Of a DNA stretch of 64,000 nucleotides, positions 1 through 8,390 are shown piece after piece. Numbering within the stretch: the stretch's first letter is position 1; the number at the start of each line of letters is the position of its first letter. Both the position numbers and the translations under genes were made by a program. A model generated the notes under the pieces. That model was not told the DNA's origin. It saw only the letters and a list, made by a program, of their open reading frames with translations, and made no database searches. Source of the stretch: Streptomyces minutiscleroticus (GTDB lineage Bacteria; Actinomycetota; Actinomycetes; Streptomycetales; Streptomycetaceae). Location of the stretch: assembly GCF_014650875.1 (NCBI RefSeq), contig NZ_BMVU01000045.1:1-64000 (forward strand), written 5' to 3'.

Positions 1-95
1 AACGCCCGGTTACATTCCGAACCCGGAAGCTAAGCCTCACAGCGCCGATGGTACTGCAGGGGGGACCCTGTGGGAGAGTAGGACGCCGCCGAACA
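1..95 (+). rRNA. rrf: 5S ribosomal RNA, 3' part (5' end cut by window)
   Basis: The first ~95 bases match the 3' four-fifths of an actinobacterial 5S rRNA as I remember it: the loop segment CCGAACCCGGAAGCTAAG, the helix IV/V segment GATGGTACTGCAGGGGG and the 3' strand ending CCGCCGAAC. The 5' strand that would pair with that end lies before the window. The rRNA operon therefore enters from the left, and this is its last gene. The exact 3' end is set by eye, to within one or two bases. Confidence 0.93.
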
Positions 96-103
96 ATCTT
101 TGG

Positions 104-151
104 AGGACCTTTGGTCCCAGCGACTCGCTGGGACCAAAGGTCCTTTTTGTT
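104..151 (+). terminator. rRNA operon intrinsic terminator
   Basis: A perfect 19-bp inverted repeat (104-122 with 126-144, starting AGGACCTTTGG, 3-nt loop) is followed directly by TTTTTGTTTTT. It sits about 10 nt after the 5S 3' end. A long U tract is unusual in this genome, which fits a strong rRNA operon stop. Confidence 0.95.
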
Positions 152-219
152 TTTCCCGAGCGCGCCGGGTACTCGGCTGCGTGAGAATGACTTGCGGTAC
201 CGAAGACAGGAGTCACCCG

Positions 220-2259
220 ATGTCCACCAACTCTCCCGACGAGCGACCGGAGCGCGATCAGCGCCGCCGGGACGGTGGTGACCGCGGCGGGTACCGCGGA
301 GGCCCGCGTCGCGATGACGACCGCGGTGGATACGGCCGGCGTGACGACCGCGACCGCCGTGACGACCGGCGCGACGGTGACCGTGGCGGCTTCCGCCGCG
401 ACGACAACCGCAGCGGCGGCTTCCGCGGCCGCGACGACCGGCCGGGCCGGCCCGCCTTCCGGCGCGACGACCGCCCCGGCGGACCACGCCGCGACGACAG
501 CCGCGGCGGCGGGTTCCGCGGCCGTGACGAGCGTCCTTCGTACCGGCGTGACGATGAGCGTTCCTCGTATCGGCGTGATGACGAGCGGGGTTACGGGCGT
601 CGTGACGACCGGCGTGAGGGTGAGCGGGGCGGTTTCCGCCGCGACGACCGCCGCGACGACCGACGCGACGAGCGTCGGGACGACCGCGGTGGATACGGCC
701 GGCGTGACGACCGCGACCGCCGTGACGACCGGCGCGACGGTGACCGTGGCGGCTTCCGCCGCGACGACAACCGGCGTGACGACAGCCGCGGCGGCGGGTT
801 CCGCGGCCGTGACGAGCGTCCTTCGTACCGGCGTGACGATGAGCGTTCCTCGTATCGGCGTGATGACGAGCGGGGTTACGGGCGTCGTGACGACCGGCGT
901 GAGGGTGAGCGGGGCGGTTTCCGCCGCGACGACCGACGCGACGAGCGTCGGGACGACCGCGGTGGGTTCCGGGGCCGTGACGACCGTGGCGGCTTCCGCC
1001 GCGACGACAGTCGCCGTGAGGACAGCCGCCGTGAGGACAGCCGCGGCGGCGGGTTCCGTGGCCGCGACGACCGGCGCGACGACCGCCGTGAGCGTCCTGC
1101 CTTCCGGCGTGAGGACAACGGGGGCGGTTACGGCCGGCGTGACGACCGCGACCGCCGTGACGACCGGCGCGACGGTGACCGTGGCGGCTTCCGCCGCGAC
1201 GACAACCGGCGTGACGACAGCCGCGGCGGCGGCTTCCGCGGCCGCGACGAGCGTGGGCGCGGCCCGCGGCGCGACGACAGCCGGGGGCGCCCGGGCGGCG
1301 GCTTCCGCCGTGACGACCGGCGGGACGACCGCCGCGGCGGCGGCCGCTTCCGTGACGAGCAGCGCCCCGACCGCGACCGCGAGCCGGTCAAGCGGCTGCC
1401 GATCCCCGAGGACGTCACCGGCGAGGAGATCGACAAGGACGTGCGGCAGGAGCTTCAGAGCCTGCCGAAGACGCTCGCCGAGGACGTCGCGCGCAACCTG
1501 GTGATGGTCGCCCGGCTCATCGACGAGGACCCGGAGGGCGCGTACGCGTACTCCAGGGTGGCGCTGCGGCTGGCGTCGCGTGTCGCCGCCGTGCGCGAGG
1601 CGGCCGGCTTCGCCGCGTACGCCAATCAGAAGTACGGCGAGGCGCTCGCGGAGTTCCGGGCGGCGCGGCGCATGACCGGCAACGTCGACCTGTGGCCCGT
1701 CATGGCCGACAGCGAGCGCGGTCTCGGGCGGCCCGAGAAGGCGCTGGACATGGCCGGCGCCCCCGAGGTGCACAAGCTCGACAAGGCGGGCCAGGTCGAG
1801 ATGAGGCTCGTGGCGGCCGGGGCGCGGCGCGACATGGGGCAGCTCGACGCGGCCATCGTGACGCTCCAGAGCCCCGAGCTGGCCTCGAACTCCGTCCAGC
1901 CCTGGACCGCGCGGCTGCGGTACGCGTACGCCGACGCGCTGCTGGCGGCGGGCCGCGAGAGCGAGGCGCGCGAGTGGTTCGCGAAGGCCGTCGAGTCCGA
2001 CCGGGACGGCAGCACGGACGCCTCCGACCGGCTCGCCGAACTGGACGGCGTCGAGTTCGTCGACGCCCTCGATGAGGACGCGGAGGACGGTGACGCCTCG
2101 GTCCTGCGGGACGAGGACGCAGCCCCGGCGGCGCAGACCGGACCCGCGTCGGCCGCCGGGTCGGACGGGGCGACGGAGTCCGGCGCTGACGACGGCGCCG
2201 AGGACAGTGAAGCCCCCGAGGCCGTCGGGCGCGACGGGGACGACAGGCCGCGGGACTGA
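220..2259 (+). CDS. RG/RD-repeat protein with C-terminal TPR-like domain
   Basis: 679 residues. The start is ATG 220, after the purine-rich GACAGGAG, and the protein begins MSTNSPDERP. Residues ~20-385 are almost entirely Arg, Asp and Gly in repeats such as RRDDRDRRDD, GGFRRDD and GGGFRGRD, a disordered RGG-like tract. From about residue 388 the composition becomes normal, with helix-turn-helix units rich in Ala and Leu (ARNLVMVARLI, YGEALAEFRAARR, ALLAAGRESEAREWFAKA), which look like TPR repeats. An acidic tail closes the protein. RGG-type tracts commonly bind RNA, and the gene lies directly after an rRNA operon, so an RNA- or ribosome-linked role is possible but only inferred. The 5' half is built from duplicated DNA (see the repeat entry). 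Confidence 0.85.
   Translation: MSTNSPDERPERDQRRRDGGDRGGYRGGPRRDDDRGGYGRRDDRDRRDDRRDGDRGGFRRDDNRSGGFRGRDDRPGRPAFRRDDRPGGPRRDDSRGGGFRGRDERPSYRRDDERSSYRRDDERGYGRRDDRREGERGGFRRDDRRDDRRDERRDDRGGYGRRDDRDRRDDRRDGDRGGFRRDDNRRDDSRGGGFRGRDERPSYRRDDERSSYRRDDERGYGRRDDRREGERGGFRRDDRRDERRDDRGGFRGRDDRGGFRRDDSRREDSRREDSRGGGFRGRDDRRDDRRERPAFRREDNGGGYGRRDDRDRRDDRRDGDRGGFRRDDNRRDDSRGGGFRGRDERGRGPRRDDSRGRPGGGFRRDDRRDDRRGGGRFRDEQRPDRDREPVKRLPIPEDVTGEEIDKDVRQELQSLPKTLAEDVARNLVMVARLIDEDPEGAYAYSRVALRLASRVAAVREAAGFAAYANQKYGEALAEFRAARRMTGNVDLWPVMADSERGLGRPEKALDMAGAPEVHKLDKAGQVEMRLVAAGARRDMGQLDAAIVTLQSPELASNSVQPWTARLRYAYADALLAAGRESEAREWFAKAVESDRDGSTDASDRLAELDGVEFVDALDEDAEDGDASVLRDEDAAPAAQTGPASAAGSDGATESGADDGAEDSEAPEAVGRDGDDRPRD
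493..935 (+). repeat. 158-bp perfect direct repeat inside the RG/RD gene
   Basis: Bases 493-650 and 778-935 are identical over 158 bp at an offset of 285. A second block beginning TACGGCCGGCGTGACGACCG occurs three times, at 331, 694 and 1129. The 285-bp offset is 95 codons, so the reading frame is kept. The identity at synonymous sites points to recent duplication or gene conversion, so repeat number probably varies between strains. Confidence 0.95.
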
Positions 2260-2359
2260 CGCGACCGCGGGAGCCGTGAACGGACCCGGCGGGAGGCAGG
2301 GCGCGCCGCCCGTGCCCCCCCGCCGGGACCGCGGACGGACCCACAGAAGCACCACGCGC

Positions 2360-2391
2360 ACGGGCGGGGCTCCACCAGGAGCCCCGCCCGT
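2360..2391. terminator. Bidirectional hairpin between convergent genes
   Basis: Perfect 14-bp stem (2360-2373 with 2378-2391, ACGGGCGGGGCTCC) and 4-nt loop. It lies between the stop of the RG/RD gene and the stop of the convergent DUF1015 gene. There is no T tract, which is common in Streptomyces. Confidence 0.7.
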
Positions 2392-2421
2392 CCGCGTCCC
2401 CGGGCCGGGCGGCCCGTCGTC

Positions 2422-3726
2422 TCAGGACTCCAGCGCCCGCAGCACCAGGCCCGTCGCCGGCTTCGGGCCGAACGAGGTGGACTTGCGGGGCATCCTGACC
2501 CCCTGGCTCGCCAGCTCGCGCACGACCTCCTCGTGCACCGGGTGCATCAGGACCGCGGTGCCGCCGTCGCGCTCCGCCTTCTCGACCGTCGCGGCCGTGT
2601 CGTGGATGTAGGCGATGTGGCCCGGGACGTCCGGGATCTGCCACACGTGGTCGAGGAGCGTCGCGTGCAGGACCGTCGCGTCCAGGGTGCGCCAGGCCTC
2701 GGGCCGGTCCGCCGGGACCGTACGGGCCAGGAGCCCCGGGTCCGGCCGGTCGACGAGGTGGAAGGCGCCGTCGCCCGCGAGGAGGAAGGCGTTGCCCTTC
2801 TCGGCGGCCGCGGCGAGCCGCTCCATGGCCTCGGGCAGGGGCACCTCCAGGCGGCGTACCCGGAACGAGTCCTCGAGCGCGGCCAGCGCCTTCGGCAGCG
2901 GCAGGCGGTGCAGGAGCCGGTGGATGGCGCGCACGCGCAGCGGATAGCGCGCGGTGTCCACGAGGAGCACGAGGCCGTGGTCCCAGGGGCTGGGGGAGCC
3001 GTGCTCGGCGCGCAGCCGCAGGTAGGTGGCCCAGCGGTGGTGGCCGTCCGCGATGAGGGCCTGCCGGTGCCGCAAGTCTGTCCGGATCCGTACCGTGTCC
3101 GCCGGGTCTGTGACGGCCCACAGACGGTGGCTGTAGCCGTCCTCCGTCACCGTGCGCAGGAGGGGCGGCCGCTCGGCGGTGCGCTCCACGACGGCGGCCG
3201 CGCCGGAGGCGGAGCCGTTGCCGGCGGGGGTGTCGCCGCGGTAGGTGAGCAGCAGCGGCTCGAGGTTCGCGCGGGTGGCGCGCATCAGGTCGGCGCGGTC
3301 CGCGACCACCTCGGGCATGACGTCCTCGTGCGGCAGGACGACGCCCTCGGACGCGTCCGACAGGCGCAGGGCGCCGATGAGGCCGCGCTGGAGCATGCCG
3401 TCGTCGCTGCGCTGCTCGTACACGTACAGGGCCGGCTCGGCGTCGGGGGACAGGACGCCCGAGGAGAGCCAGCGCCGCAGGGTGTCCGCGGCCTGCGCGT
3501 TGCGGGCGGCGGGGGTGTCGGCCTGCGGGAGGATCAGCCGGACGATGTTGTGCGGGTCGGCCGACTCCAGGTGGAGCAGGCCGTCCGGCCGTACGACCAC
3601 GTCGTAGGGCGGGGACGTGACGGCCGCCAGGCTGCCCACTCTGCCGGGGACGTAGCGCAGACCCCTGAACGGGCTCAGATCAAGGCCCGTACCTGCTGTT
3701 ACCTCCGCGGGACCAGCCATAGTCAT
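2422..3726 (-). CDS. DUF1015 family protein
   Basis: 434 residues, beginning MTMAGPAEVT. It has the features I associate with DUF1015: an early FRGLRYVPGRVG / SPPYDVV segment, HNIVRLILP, a central QALIADGHHRWATYL, and a C-terminal KSTSFGPKPATGLVLRAL. Members are often annotated as putative HTH or SerB-linked proteins, but no reaction is established to my knowledge. On the minus strand TACGAT lies six bases before ATG 3726 and no ribosome site is visible, so a leaderless mRNA is likely. ATG 3720 is an alternative. It is divergent from the HAD phosphatase gene, with 72 bp between starts. Confidence 0.85.
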   Translation of the reverse strand: MTMAGPAEVTAGTGLDLSPFRGLRYVPGRVGSLAAVTSPPYDVVVRPDGLLHLESADPHNIVRLILPQADTPAARNAQAADTLRRWLSSGVLSPDAEPALYVYEQRSDDGMLQRGLIGALRLSDASEGVVLPHEDVMPEVVADRADLMRATRANLEPLLLTYRGDTPAGNGSASGAAAVVERTAERPPLLRTVTEDGYSHRLWAVTDPADTVRIRTDLRHRQALIADGHHRWATYLRLRAEHGSPSPWDHGLVLLVDTARYPLRVRAIHRLLHRLPLPKALAALEDSFRVRRLEVPLPEAMERLAAAAEKGNAFLLAGDGAFHLVDRPDPGLLARTVPADRPEAWRTLDATVLHATLLDHVWQIPDVPGHIAYIHDTAATVEKAERDGGTAVLMHPVHEEVVRELASQGVRMPRKSTSFGPKPATGLVLRALES

Positions 3727-3732
3727 TGGTGC

Positions 3733-3738
3733 ATCGTA
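3733..3738 (-). promoter_or_regulatory. -10 box of a likely leaderless promoter (DUF1015 gene)
   Basis: TACGAT on the minus strand, six bases upstream of ATG 3726. Transcription would start at or next to the start codon. Confidence 0.5.
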
Positions 3739-3798
3739 AGCATGCGGGCGCCATGCGCGATGATCGGGGGAAAGGGATCGGATGAGGAGCGATGCGCA

Positions 3799-4827
3799 AT
3801 GAGCCAGACCGTCAGGACGCGGCCCGAGGGCAGCGGACGGGCCCTCAGTGAGGCGTACGACACGGCGCTGCTCGACCTGGACGGGGTGGTGTACGCGGGC
3901 GGGCACGCGATCGCGCACGCCGTCGACTCCCTGGGCACGGCCCGGGAGGGCGGCATGCGGCTGGCGTACGTCACGAACAACGCGCTGCGCACGCCGGACG
4001 CGGTGGCCGCGCACCTCACCGAGCTGGGGATCCCGGCCGAGGCCACGGACGTCGTGACGTCGGCGCAGGCCGTGGCCCGGCTGATGAGCGAGCAGTTGCC
4101 GGAGGGCGCGCGGGTGCTGCTGGTCGGCGGGGAGGGGCTGCGGGTCGCGCTGCGCGAGCGCGGTCTGGAGCCGGTGGAGTCGGCGGACGACGACCCGGCG
4201 GCGGTCGTGCAGGGGTACGGCGGGCCCGACCTGCCCTGGGGGCGCTTCGCGGAGGCCGCGTACGCCGTCAGCAAGGGTGTGCCGTGGTTCGCGTCCAACA
4301 CGGACCTGACCATTCCGAGCGCGCGGGGCATCGCGCCGGGCAACGGCGCCGCGGTGGAGGTCGTCCGTATCGCCACGGGCGCGGAGCCGCAGGTGGCGGG
4401 CAAGCCGCTGCCCCCCATGCACCGCGAGACGATCCTGCGGACCGGGGCGGAGCGGCCGCTGGTGGTCGGCGACCGGCTCGACACCGACATCGAGGGCGCC
4501 TTCAACGGCGGGGTGGACTCGCTGCTGGTGCTGACCGGTGTGACCGACGGGGCGCGCCTGCTCGCCGCGCCGCCGCGGCACCGGCCGACGTACGTGGACG
4601 CGGACCTGCGGGGTCTGCTCACCGGGCAGCCGGAGGTCGAAGCGGCCGGTGAGGGCTTCCGGTGCGGCGGCTGGACCGCCCTCGCCGGACGGGAACGGCT
4701 GGAACTGGAGGGCGAGGGCGCTCCGCTCGACGGCCTGCGGGCGCTGTGCGCGGCGGCCTGGACGGCGGCCGGGGACGGGGCGGGCACGCTGGACGGGGGG
4801 AAGGCGCTGGCGCGGCTCGGCCTCTGA
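3799..4827 (+). CDS. HAD-IIA family sugar-phosphate phosphatase (NagD-like)
   Basis: 342 residues, from ATG 3799 after AGGAG at 3785-3789. It carries the HAD nucleophile motif LLDLDGVVY (Asp26 and Asp28), the NagD-type YVTNNALRTPD loop, a PWFASNTDLTIPS cap element, the Lys of QVAGKPLPP, and the C-terminal GDRLDTDIEGAFNGG Mg2+ site. It should dephosphorylate a small phospho-metabolite in the cytoplasm; the substrate cannot be read from sequence. About 60 C-terminal residues after the HAD fold (EGFRCGGWTALAGRERLELEG) are extra compared with E. coli NagD. The upstream region is shared with the divergent DUF1015 gene. Confidence 0.9.
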   Translation: MSQTVRTRPEGSGRALSEAYDTALLDLDGVVYAGGHAIAHAVDSLGTAREGGMRLAYVTNNALRTPDAVAAHLTELGIPAEATDVVTSAQAVARLMSEQLPEGARVLLVGGEGLRVALRERGLEPVESADDDPAAVVQGYGGPDLPWGRFAEAAYAVSKGVPWFASNTDLTIPSARGIAPGNGAAVEVVRIATGAEPQVAGKPLPPMHRETILRTGAERPLVVGDRLDTDIEGAFNGGVDSLLVLTGVTDGARLLAAPPRHRPTYVDADLRGLLTGQPEVEAAGEGFRCGGWTALAGRERLELEGEGAPLDGLRALCAAAWTAAGDGAGTLDGGKALARLGL

Positions 4828-4916
4828 GCGGGGTCGACGCCGCGGACGGCGTGCGCGAGGGCCCGGGCGGGGCCGCCCGCGTAGGCGCAGGTCGGAGCGA
4901 GGATCGAGGAAGAACG

Positions 4917-4935
4917 GCAGATTAGGCTAACCTAA
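4917..4935 (+). promoter_or_regulatory. Iron box (DmdR/IdeR operator) overlapping a leaderless promoter
   Basis: GCAGATTAGGCTAACCTAA matches the IdeR/DtxR-type consensus TTAGGTTAGGCTAACCTAA at 16 of 19 positions, including the whole TTAGGCTAACCTAA core. It contains TAACCT (4928-4933), six bases before GTG 4940, which is probably the -10 box. Iron-loaded repressor would therefore cover the promoter itself. Confidence 0.9.
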
Positions 4936-4939
4936 CTAC

Positions 4940-5986
4940 GTGTTGGTCGACAGTCCTCCCGAACAGCAGCGCGCGGAGACCGCCCCCGCGCCGCCGTCCC
5001 GCCGGGCGATACGCGCGCTGGGGCTCCTCGCCGCGGTCGCGGTCCTCGTGCTCGTCGCGCTGGCGAGCATCGCCATCGGCGCGAAGTCGCTGTCCGTGGG
5101 GGAGGTCTGGCACGGCCTGTTCCACGCCTCGGGCACGTACGGGGACGCCGTGGTCGGCGACCGGCTCTCGCGCACCCTGCTCGGACTGCTCGCCGGGGCC
5201 GCGCTCGGCCTGTCCGGCGCGGTCCTCCAGGCGCTGACCCGCAACCCGCTGGCCGACCCCGGGCTCCTCGGCATCAACGCCGGGGCGTCCGCCGCGGTCG
5301 TCACCGCCATCACCTTCTTCGGCGTGACCACGCTGAGCGGCTACGTGTGGTTCGCCTTCCTGGGCGCGGCCGCGGTCGGCGCCCTGGTCTACCTCCTCGG
5401 CGGCAGCCGCGGCGCGACCCCCGTACGGCTCGCGCTCGCCGGCACCGCGATCAGCGCCGCGCTGTACGGCTATCTGCAGGCCGTGATGATCATGGACAAC
5501 GCGGCCCTCGGCAAGATGCGCTTCTGGACGGTGGGATCGCTGTCCTCGGCCACCGACCGGACGATCGAGCAGGTCCTGCCGTTCCTCGTCATCGGCACGG
5601 TCCTGGCCCTGGCGCTGGCCCGCCCGCTGAACGCCATGGCCATGGGCGACGACACCGCCCGCGCCCTCGGCGCCCACCTGAACCGCACCCGCGCGCTGTC
5701 CATGGCCGCCGCCACCCTGCTGTGCGGCGCCGCGACCGCCGCCTGCGGCCCGATCGTCTTCGTCGGCCTGATGATCCCGCACGTCGTGCGCTCCTTCACC
5801 GGGCCCGACCTGCGCTGGATCCTGCCGTACGCCACCGTCCTGTCGCCCGTGCTGCTGCTCGGCGCCGACGTCGTCGGACGGATGATCGTGCGGCCCGCCG
5901 AGCTCCAGGTCGGCATCGTCACCGCGATCCTCGGCGGCCCGGTCTTCATCTTTCTCGTACGACGGCGCAGGACGGCCCAGCTGTGA
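4940..5986 (+). CDS. FecCD-type siderophore ABC transporter permease (first)
   Basis: 348 residues. It is a polytopic membrane protein of the BtuC/FecCD family: an N-terminal TM helix, SLSVGEVW, RLSRTLLGLLAGAALGLSGAVLQALTRNPLADPGLLGINAGA, a late GDDTARALGAHLNRTR, and GPIVFVGLMIPHVVR, where the ATPase docks. With the next permease it would form the heterodimeric channel for a ferric siderophore. The first in-frame codon is GTG 4940, directly after the iron box. No ribosome site is near, consistent with a leaderless message. The operon continues into the second permease and the ATPase, but no substrate-binding lipoprotein gene is present. Confidence 0.93.
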   Translation: MLVDSPPEQQRAETAPAPPSRRAIRALGLLAAVAVLVLVALASIAIGAKSLSVGEVWHGLFHASGTYGDAVVGDRLSRTLLGLLAGAALGLSGAVLQALTRNPLADPGLLGINAGASAAVVTAITFFGVTTLSGYVWFAFLGAAAVGALVYLLGGSRGATPVRLALAGTAISAALYGYLQAVMIMDNAALGKMRFWTVGSLSSATDRTIEQVLPFLVIGTVLALALARPLNAMAMGDDTARALGAHLNRTRALSMAAATLLCGAATAACGPIVFVGLMIPHVVRSFTGPDLRWILPYATVLSPVLLLGADVVGRMIVRPAELQVGIVTAILGGPVFIFLVRRRRTAQL

Positions 5987-5994
5987 GGAGAGTC

Positions 5995-7092
5995 GTGAAG
6001 GACCCACGCACCCCCGGTCGCCCCGGGGCCTCCGGCACCGCCGAGGGCTCCGCGCGGGCCTTCCACCCGCGGGCCGTGCGCACCGGCGGCCTCTCCGTCC
6101 GCCTGGACGTGCGCGCCGCCACGGTCGTCGTGCTGCTCCTGGTGGCGGCGCTCGCCGCGAGCGTCGTCCTGATCGGCACCGGCGACTTCCCGATCTCCGC
6201 CGGCGACGTGCTGGCGACGCTGACCGGGAACGGGAACGCCGGGCAGGAGTTCATCGTCACCGAGCTGCGGCTGCCGCGCGTCCTCGTGGGCCTGCTGGTG
6301 GGGGCCTCGCTCGGGCTGGGCGGCGCGCTGTTCCAGTCGATCTCCCGCAACCCGCTGGGCAGCCCGGACGTGCTCGGCCTCGGGCAGGGCGCCACGGCCG
6401 GCGCGCTCGTCGTCATCGTGCTGTTCTCCGGCAGCGCCACCGCGGTCACCGCGGGCGCGCTGGCCGGCGGCCTGGTGACCGGCCTCGGCATCTACCTGCT
6501 GGCCTGGAAGCGGGGTGTGCACGGCTACCGGCTCGTCCTGGTCGGCATCGGCGTCGCCGCCATGCTCACGGCGGTCAACGGCTACCTGATCACCAAGGCC
6601 GACCTCGTCGACGCCGCCCGCGCGGTGGTGTGGATGACCGGCTCCCTCAACGGCCGCGACTGGACGCAGGTCTGGCCGCTGCTCGCCCTGTGCGCGGTCC
6701 TCGTGCCGCTGGTGCTGGGCAAGGCGCGCGGCCTGCGGATGCTGGAGATGGGCGACGACGTGGCGTACGCGCTGGGCGTGCGGGTGGAGCGGACGCGGCT
6801 GCTGCTGATGCTCGCCGCCGTGCTGCTCACCGCCGCCGCCACCGCCGCGGCGGGCCCGGTCGGCTTCGTCGCGCTCACCGCGCCGCAGCTCGCCCGGCGC
6901 CTGACCCGCTCGCCGGGCCCGAACCTGGTGCCCGCCATGTGCATGGGCGCCACCCTGCTGATCGTCGCGGACTGGGCCTCGCAGCGGGCCTTCGGCGCCG
7001 ACCAGCTGCCCGTGGGCGTGGTCACCGGCGTCCTCGGCGGTGTCTACCTGCTGTGGCTGCTGGTCGCCGAGCGCAGGGCGGGCCGCGTATGA
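5995..7092 (+). CDS. FecCD-type siderophore ABC transporter permease (second)
   Basis: 365 residues. The start chosen is GTG 5995, preceded by GAGGAG at 5985-5990; GTG 5983, overlapping the previous stop, is possible. It has the family signature ELRLPRVLVGLLVGASLGLGGALFQ, SRNPLGSPDVLGLGQGA, a GDDVAYALGVRVERTR cytoplasmic loop, and GPVGFVALTAPQLARRL. The roughly 40-residue cytoplasmic N-terminal extension (KDPRTPGRPG...) is longer than in typical members. It partners with the first permease, whose stop is 8 bp upstream; both depend on the same iron-box promoter. Confidence 0.93.
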   Translation: MKDPRTPGRPGASGTAEGSARAFHPRAVRTGGLSVRLDVRAATVVVLLLVAALAASVVLIGTGDFPISAGDVLATLTGNGNAGQEFIVTELRLPRVLVGLLVGASLGLGGALFQSISRNPLGSPDVLGLGQGATAGALVVIVLFSGSATAVTAGALAGGLVTGLGIYLLAWKRGVHGYRLVLVGIGVAAMLTAVNGYLITKADLVDAARAVVWMTGSLNGRDWTQVWPLLALCAVLVPLVLGKARGLRMLEMGDDVAYALGVRVERTRLLLMLAAVLLTAAATAAAGPVGFVALTAPQLARRLTRSPGPNLVPAMCMGATLLIVADWASQRAFGADQLPVGVVTGVLGGVYLLWLLVAERRAGRV

Positions 7093-7217
7093 GACCGGCG
7101 GGACGCCGGGGCCCCGGGGGAGCCGGCGCGGGCGGCGGGGCGGGTACGGAGACCGGCGGGGCGCACCGGAGCGCCGACGGCGGAGCGAACGAGAACACCA
7201 AGAGGAGCACCGGCACT

Positions 7218-8039
7218 GTGAACCGCCTGTCCGCCGAGAACGTCACCCTCGCCTACGACCAGCGCGTCATCGCGGAGAAGCTGTCGGTGGAGATACCCGA
7301 CAACTCCTTCACGGTGATCGTCGGTCCCAACGCCTGCGGCAAGTCCACCCTGCTGCGCGCCCTGTCCCGGATGCTGAGGCCGAGCGAGGGCCGGGTACTG
7401 CTCGACGGGCAGGTCATCCAGTCGATGCCCGCGAAGAAGGTGGCCCGTACCCTCGGGCTGCTGCCGCAGTCGTCGATCGCGCCCGACGGGATCACGGTCG
7501 GTGACCTGGTCGGCCGCGGCCGCTACCCGCACCAGGGCATCCTGCGCCAGTGGTCGGCCGAGGACGAGCGGATCGTCCAGGAGTCCATGGCCTCCACCGG
7601 TGTCGCCGAGCTCGCCGACCGCTACGTCGACGAGCTCTCCGGCGGCCAGCGCCAGCGCGTCTGGATCGCCATGGCGCTCGCCCAGCAGACCCCGCTGCTG
7701 CTCCTCGACGAGCCGACCACCTATCTGGACATCCAGCACCAGATCGACGTCCTGGACCTGTGCGCGGAGCTGCACGAGGAGCAGGGCCGCACCCTGGTCG
7801 CCGTGCTGCACGACCTCAACCACGCCGCCCGGTACGCCACGCACCTCATCGCGCTGCGCGGCGGCGAGGTGATCGCCGAGGGCGCGCCGAAGGACGTCGT
7901 CACGGCCGAGCTGGTCGAGCGGGTCTTCGGGCTGCGCTGCCAGGTCATCGACGACCCGGAGACGGGGACGCCGCTGGTGGTGCCTGCGGCCCGCAAGGCG
8001 CGCGCCTCCGCGGCGGCCGGCGTCGCGGAGGGCGCCTGA
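7218..8039 (+). CDS. Siderophore ABC transporter ATP-binding protein (FecE/FepC-like)
   Basis: 273 residues from GTG 7218, with AGAGGAG about ten bases upstream. It has Walker A GPNACGKST (about residues 36-44), the Q-loop LLPQS, the signature LSGGQRQRVWIAMAL, Walker B LLLLDEPTTYLD and the switch His in AVLHDLNHAARYA. It should energise import of a ferric siderophore through the two upstream permeases. An in-frame ATG at 7089 overlaps the permease stop and would add a 43-residue Gly/Arg-rich segment; the ribosome site favours 7218. The gene ends 3 bp from a convergent gene. Confidence 0.93.
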   Translation: MNRLSAENVTLAYDQRVIAEKLSVEIPDNSFTVIVGPNACGKSTLLRALSRMLRPSEGRVLLDGQVIQSMPAKKVARTLGLLPQSSIAPDGITVGDLVGRGRYPHQGILRQWSAEDERIVQESMASTGVAELADRYVDELSGGQRQRVWIAMALAQQTPLLLLDEPTTYLDIQHQIDVLDLCAELHEEQGRTLVAVLHDLNHAARYATHLIALRGGEVIAEGAPKDVVTAELVERVFGLRCQVIDDPETGTPLVVPAARKARASAAAGVAEGA

Positions 8040-8042
8040 GCG

Positions 8043-8390
8043 TCACAGGAGGGACCTGAGCCGGAGCAGGTCGCGGAAGCCCGCCTCCAGCCTGACCCGG
8101 CCCGCGCCCCAGGCCCGGGCGAAGTGCAGCTCGCCGTCGACCAGCGCGACCAGGTCGTCGCCGGTCATGGCGAGCCGGATCTGGGCCTTCTCCCGGGGTG
8201 GTCCCTGGAGGGTGTCGAGCACCTCGATGCGGCCCTGGTCCAGACGGCCGGTGAAGGTGACGTCGAGATCGGTGATGTGGCAGCTCAGCGAGCGGTCGAA
8301 AGCCGCCGCGCTGCGCACCTTCCCGTTCGCGTCCGCCATGCTGTCCGAGAGTTTGTCGAGTGCGCTGCGGCACTCCTCAGTCGTCGCCAT
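8043..8390 (-). CDS. SCP2 sterol-binding-like small protein
   Basis: 115 residues, MATTEECRSALDKLSDSM. It resembles the SCP-2 fold in layout (VTFTGRLDQGRIEVLD, IRLAMTGDDLVALVDGELHFARAWGAGRVRLEAGFRDLLRLRSLL), ending in the amphipathic helix typical of these domains. Such proteins bind hydrophobic ligands in the cytoplasm; the ligand here is unknown. TACCGT lies eight bases before the ATG, so the transcript is probably nearly leaderless. It is divergent from the next gene, with 42 bp between starts. Confidence 0.8.
   Translation of the reverse strand: MATTEECRSALDKLSDSMADANGKVRSAAAFDRSLSCHITDLDVTFTGRLDQGRIEVLDTLQGPPREKAQIRLAMTGDDLVALVDGELHFARAWGAGRVRLEAGFRDLLRLRSLL

Noticed and set aside
37..2361. 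A 774-residue open frame antisense to the RG/RD-repeat gene
   Set aside because: Its Ala/Val/Thr repeats are the mirror of the RRDD repeats of the sense gene. The sense frame has a ribosome site and a normal C-terminal domain; the antisense product has none.
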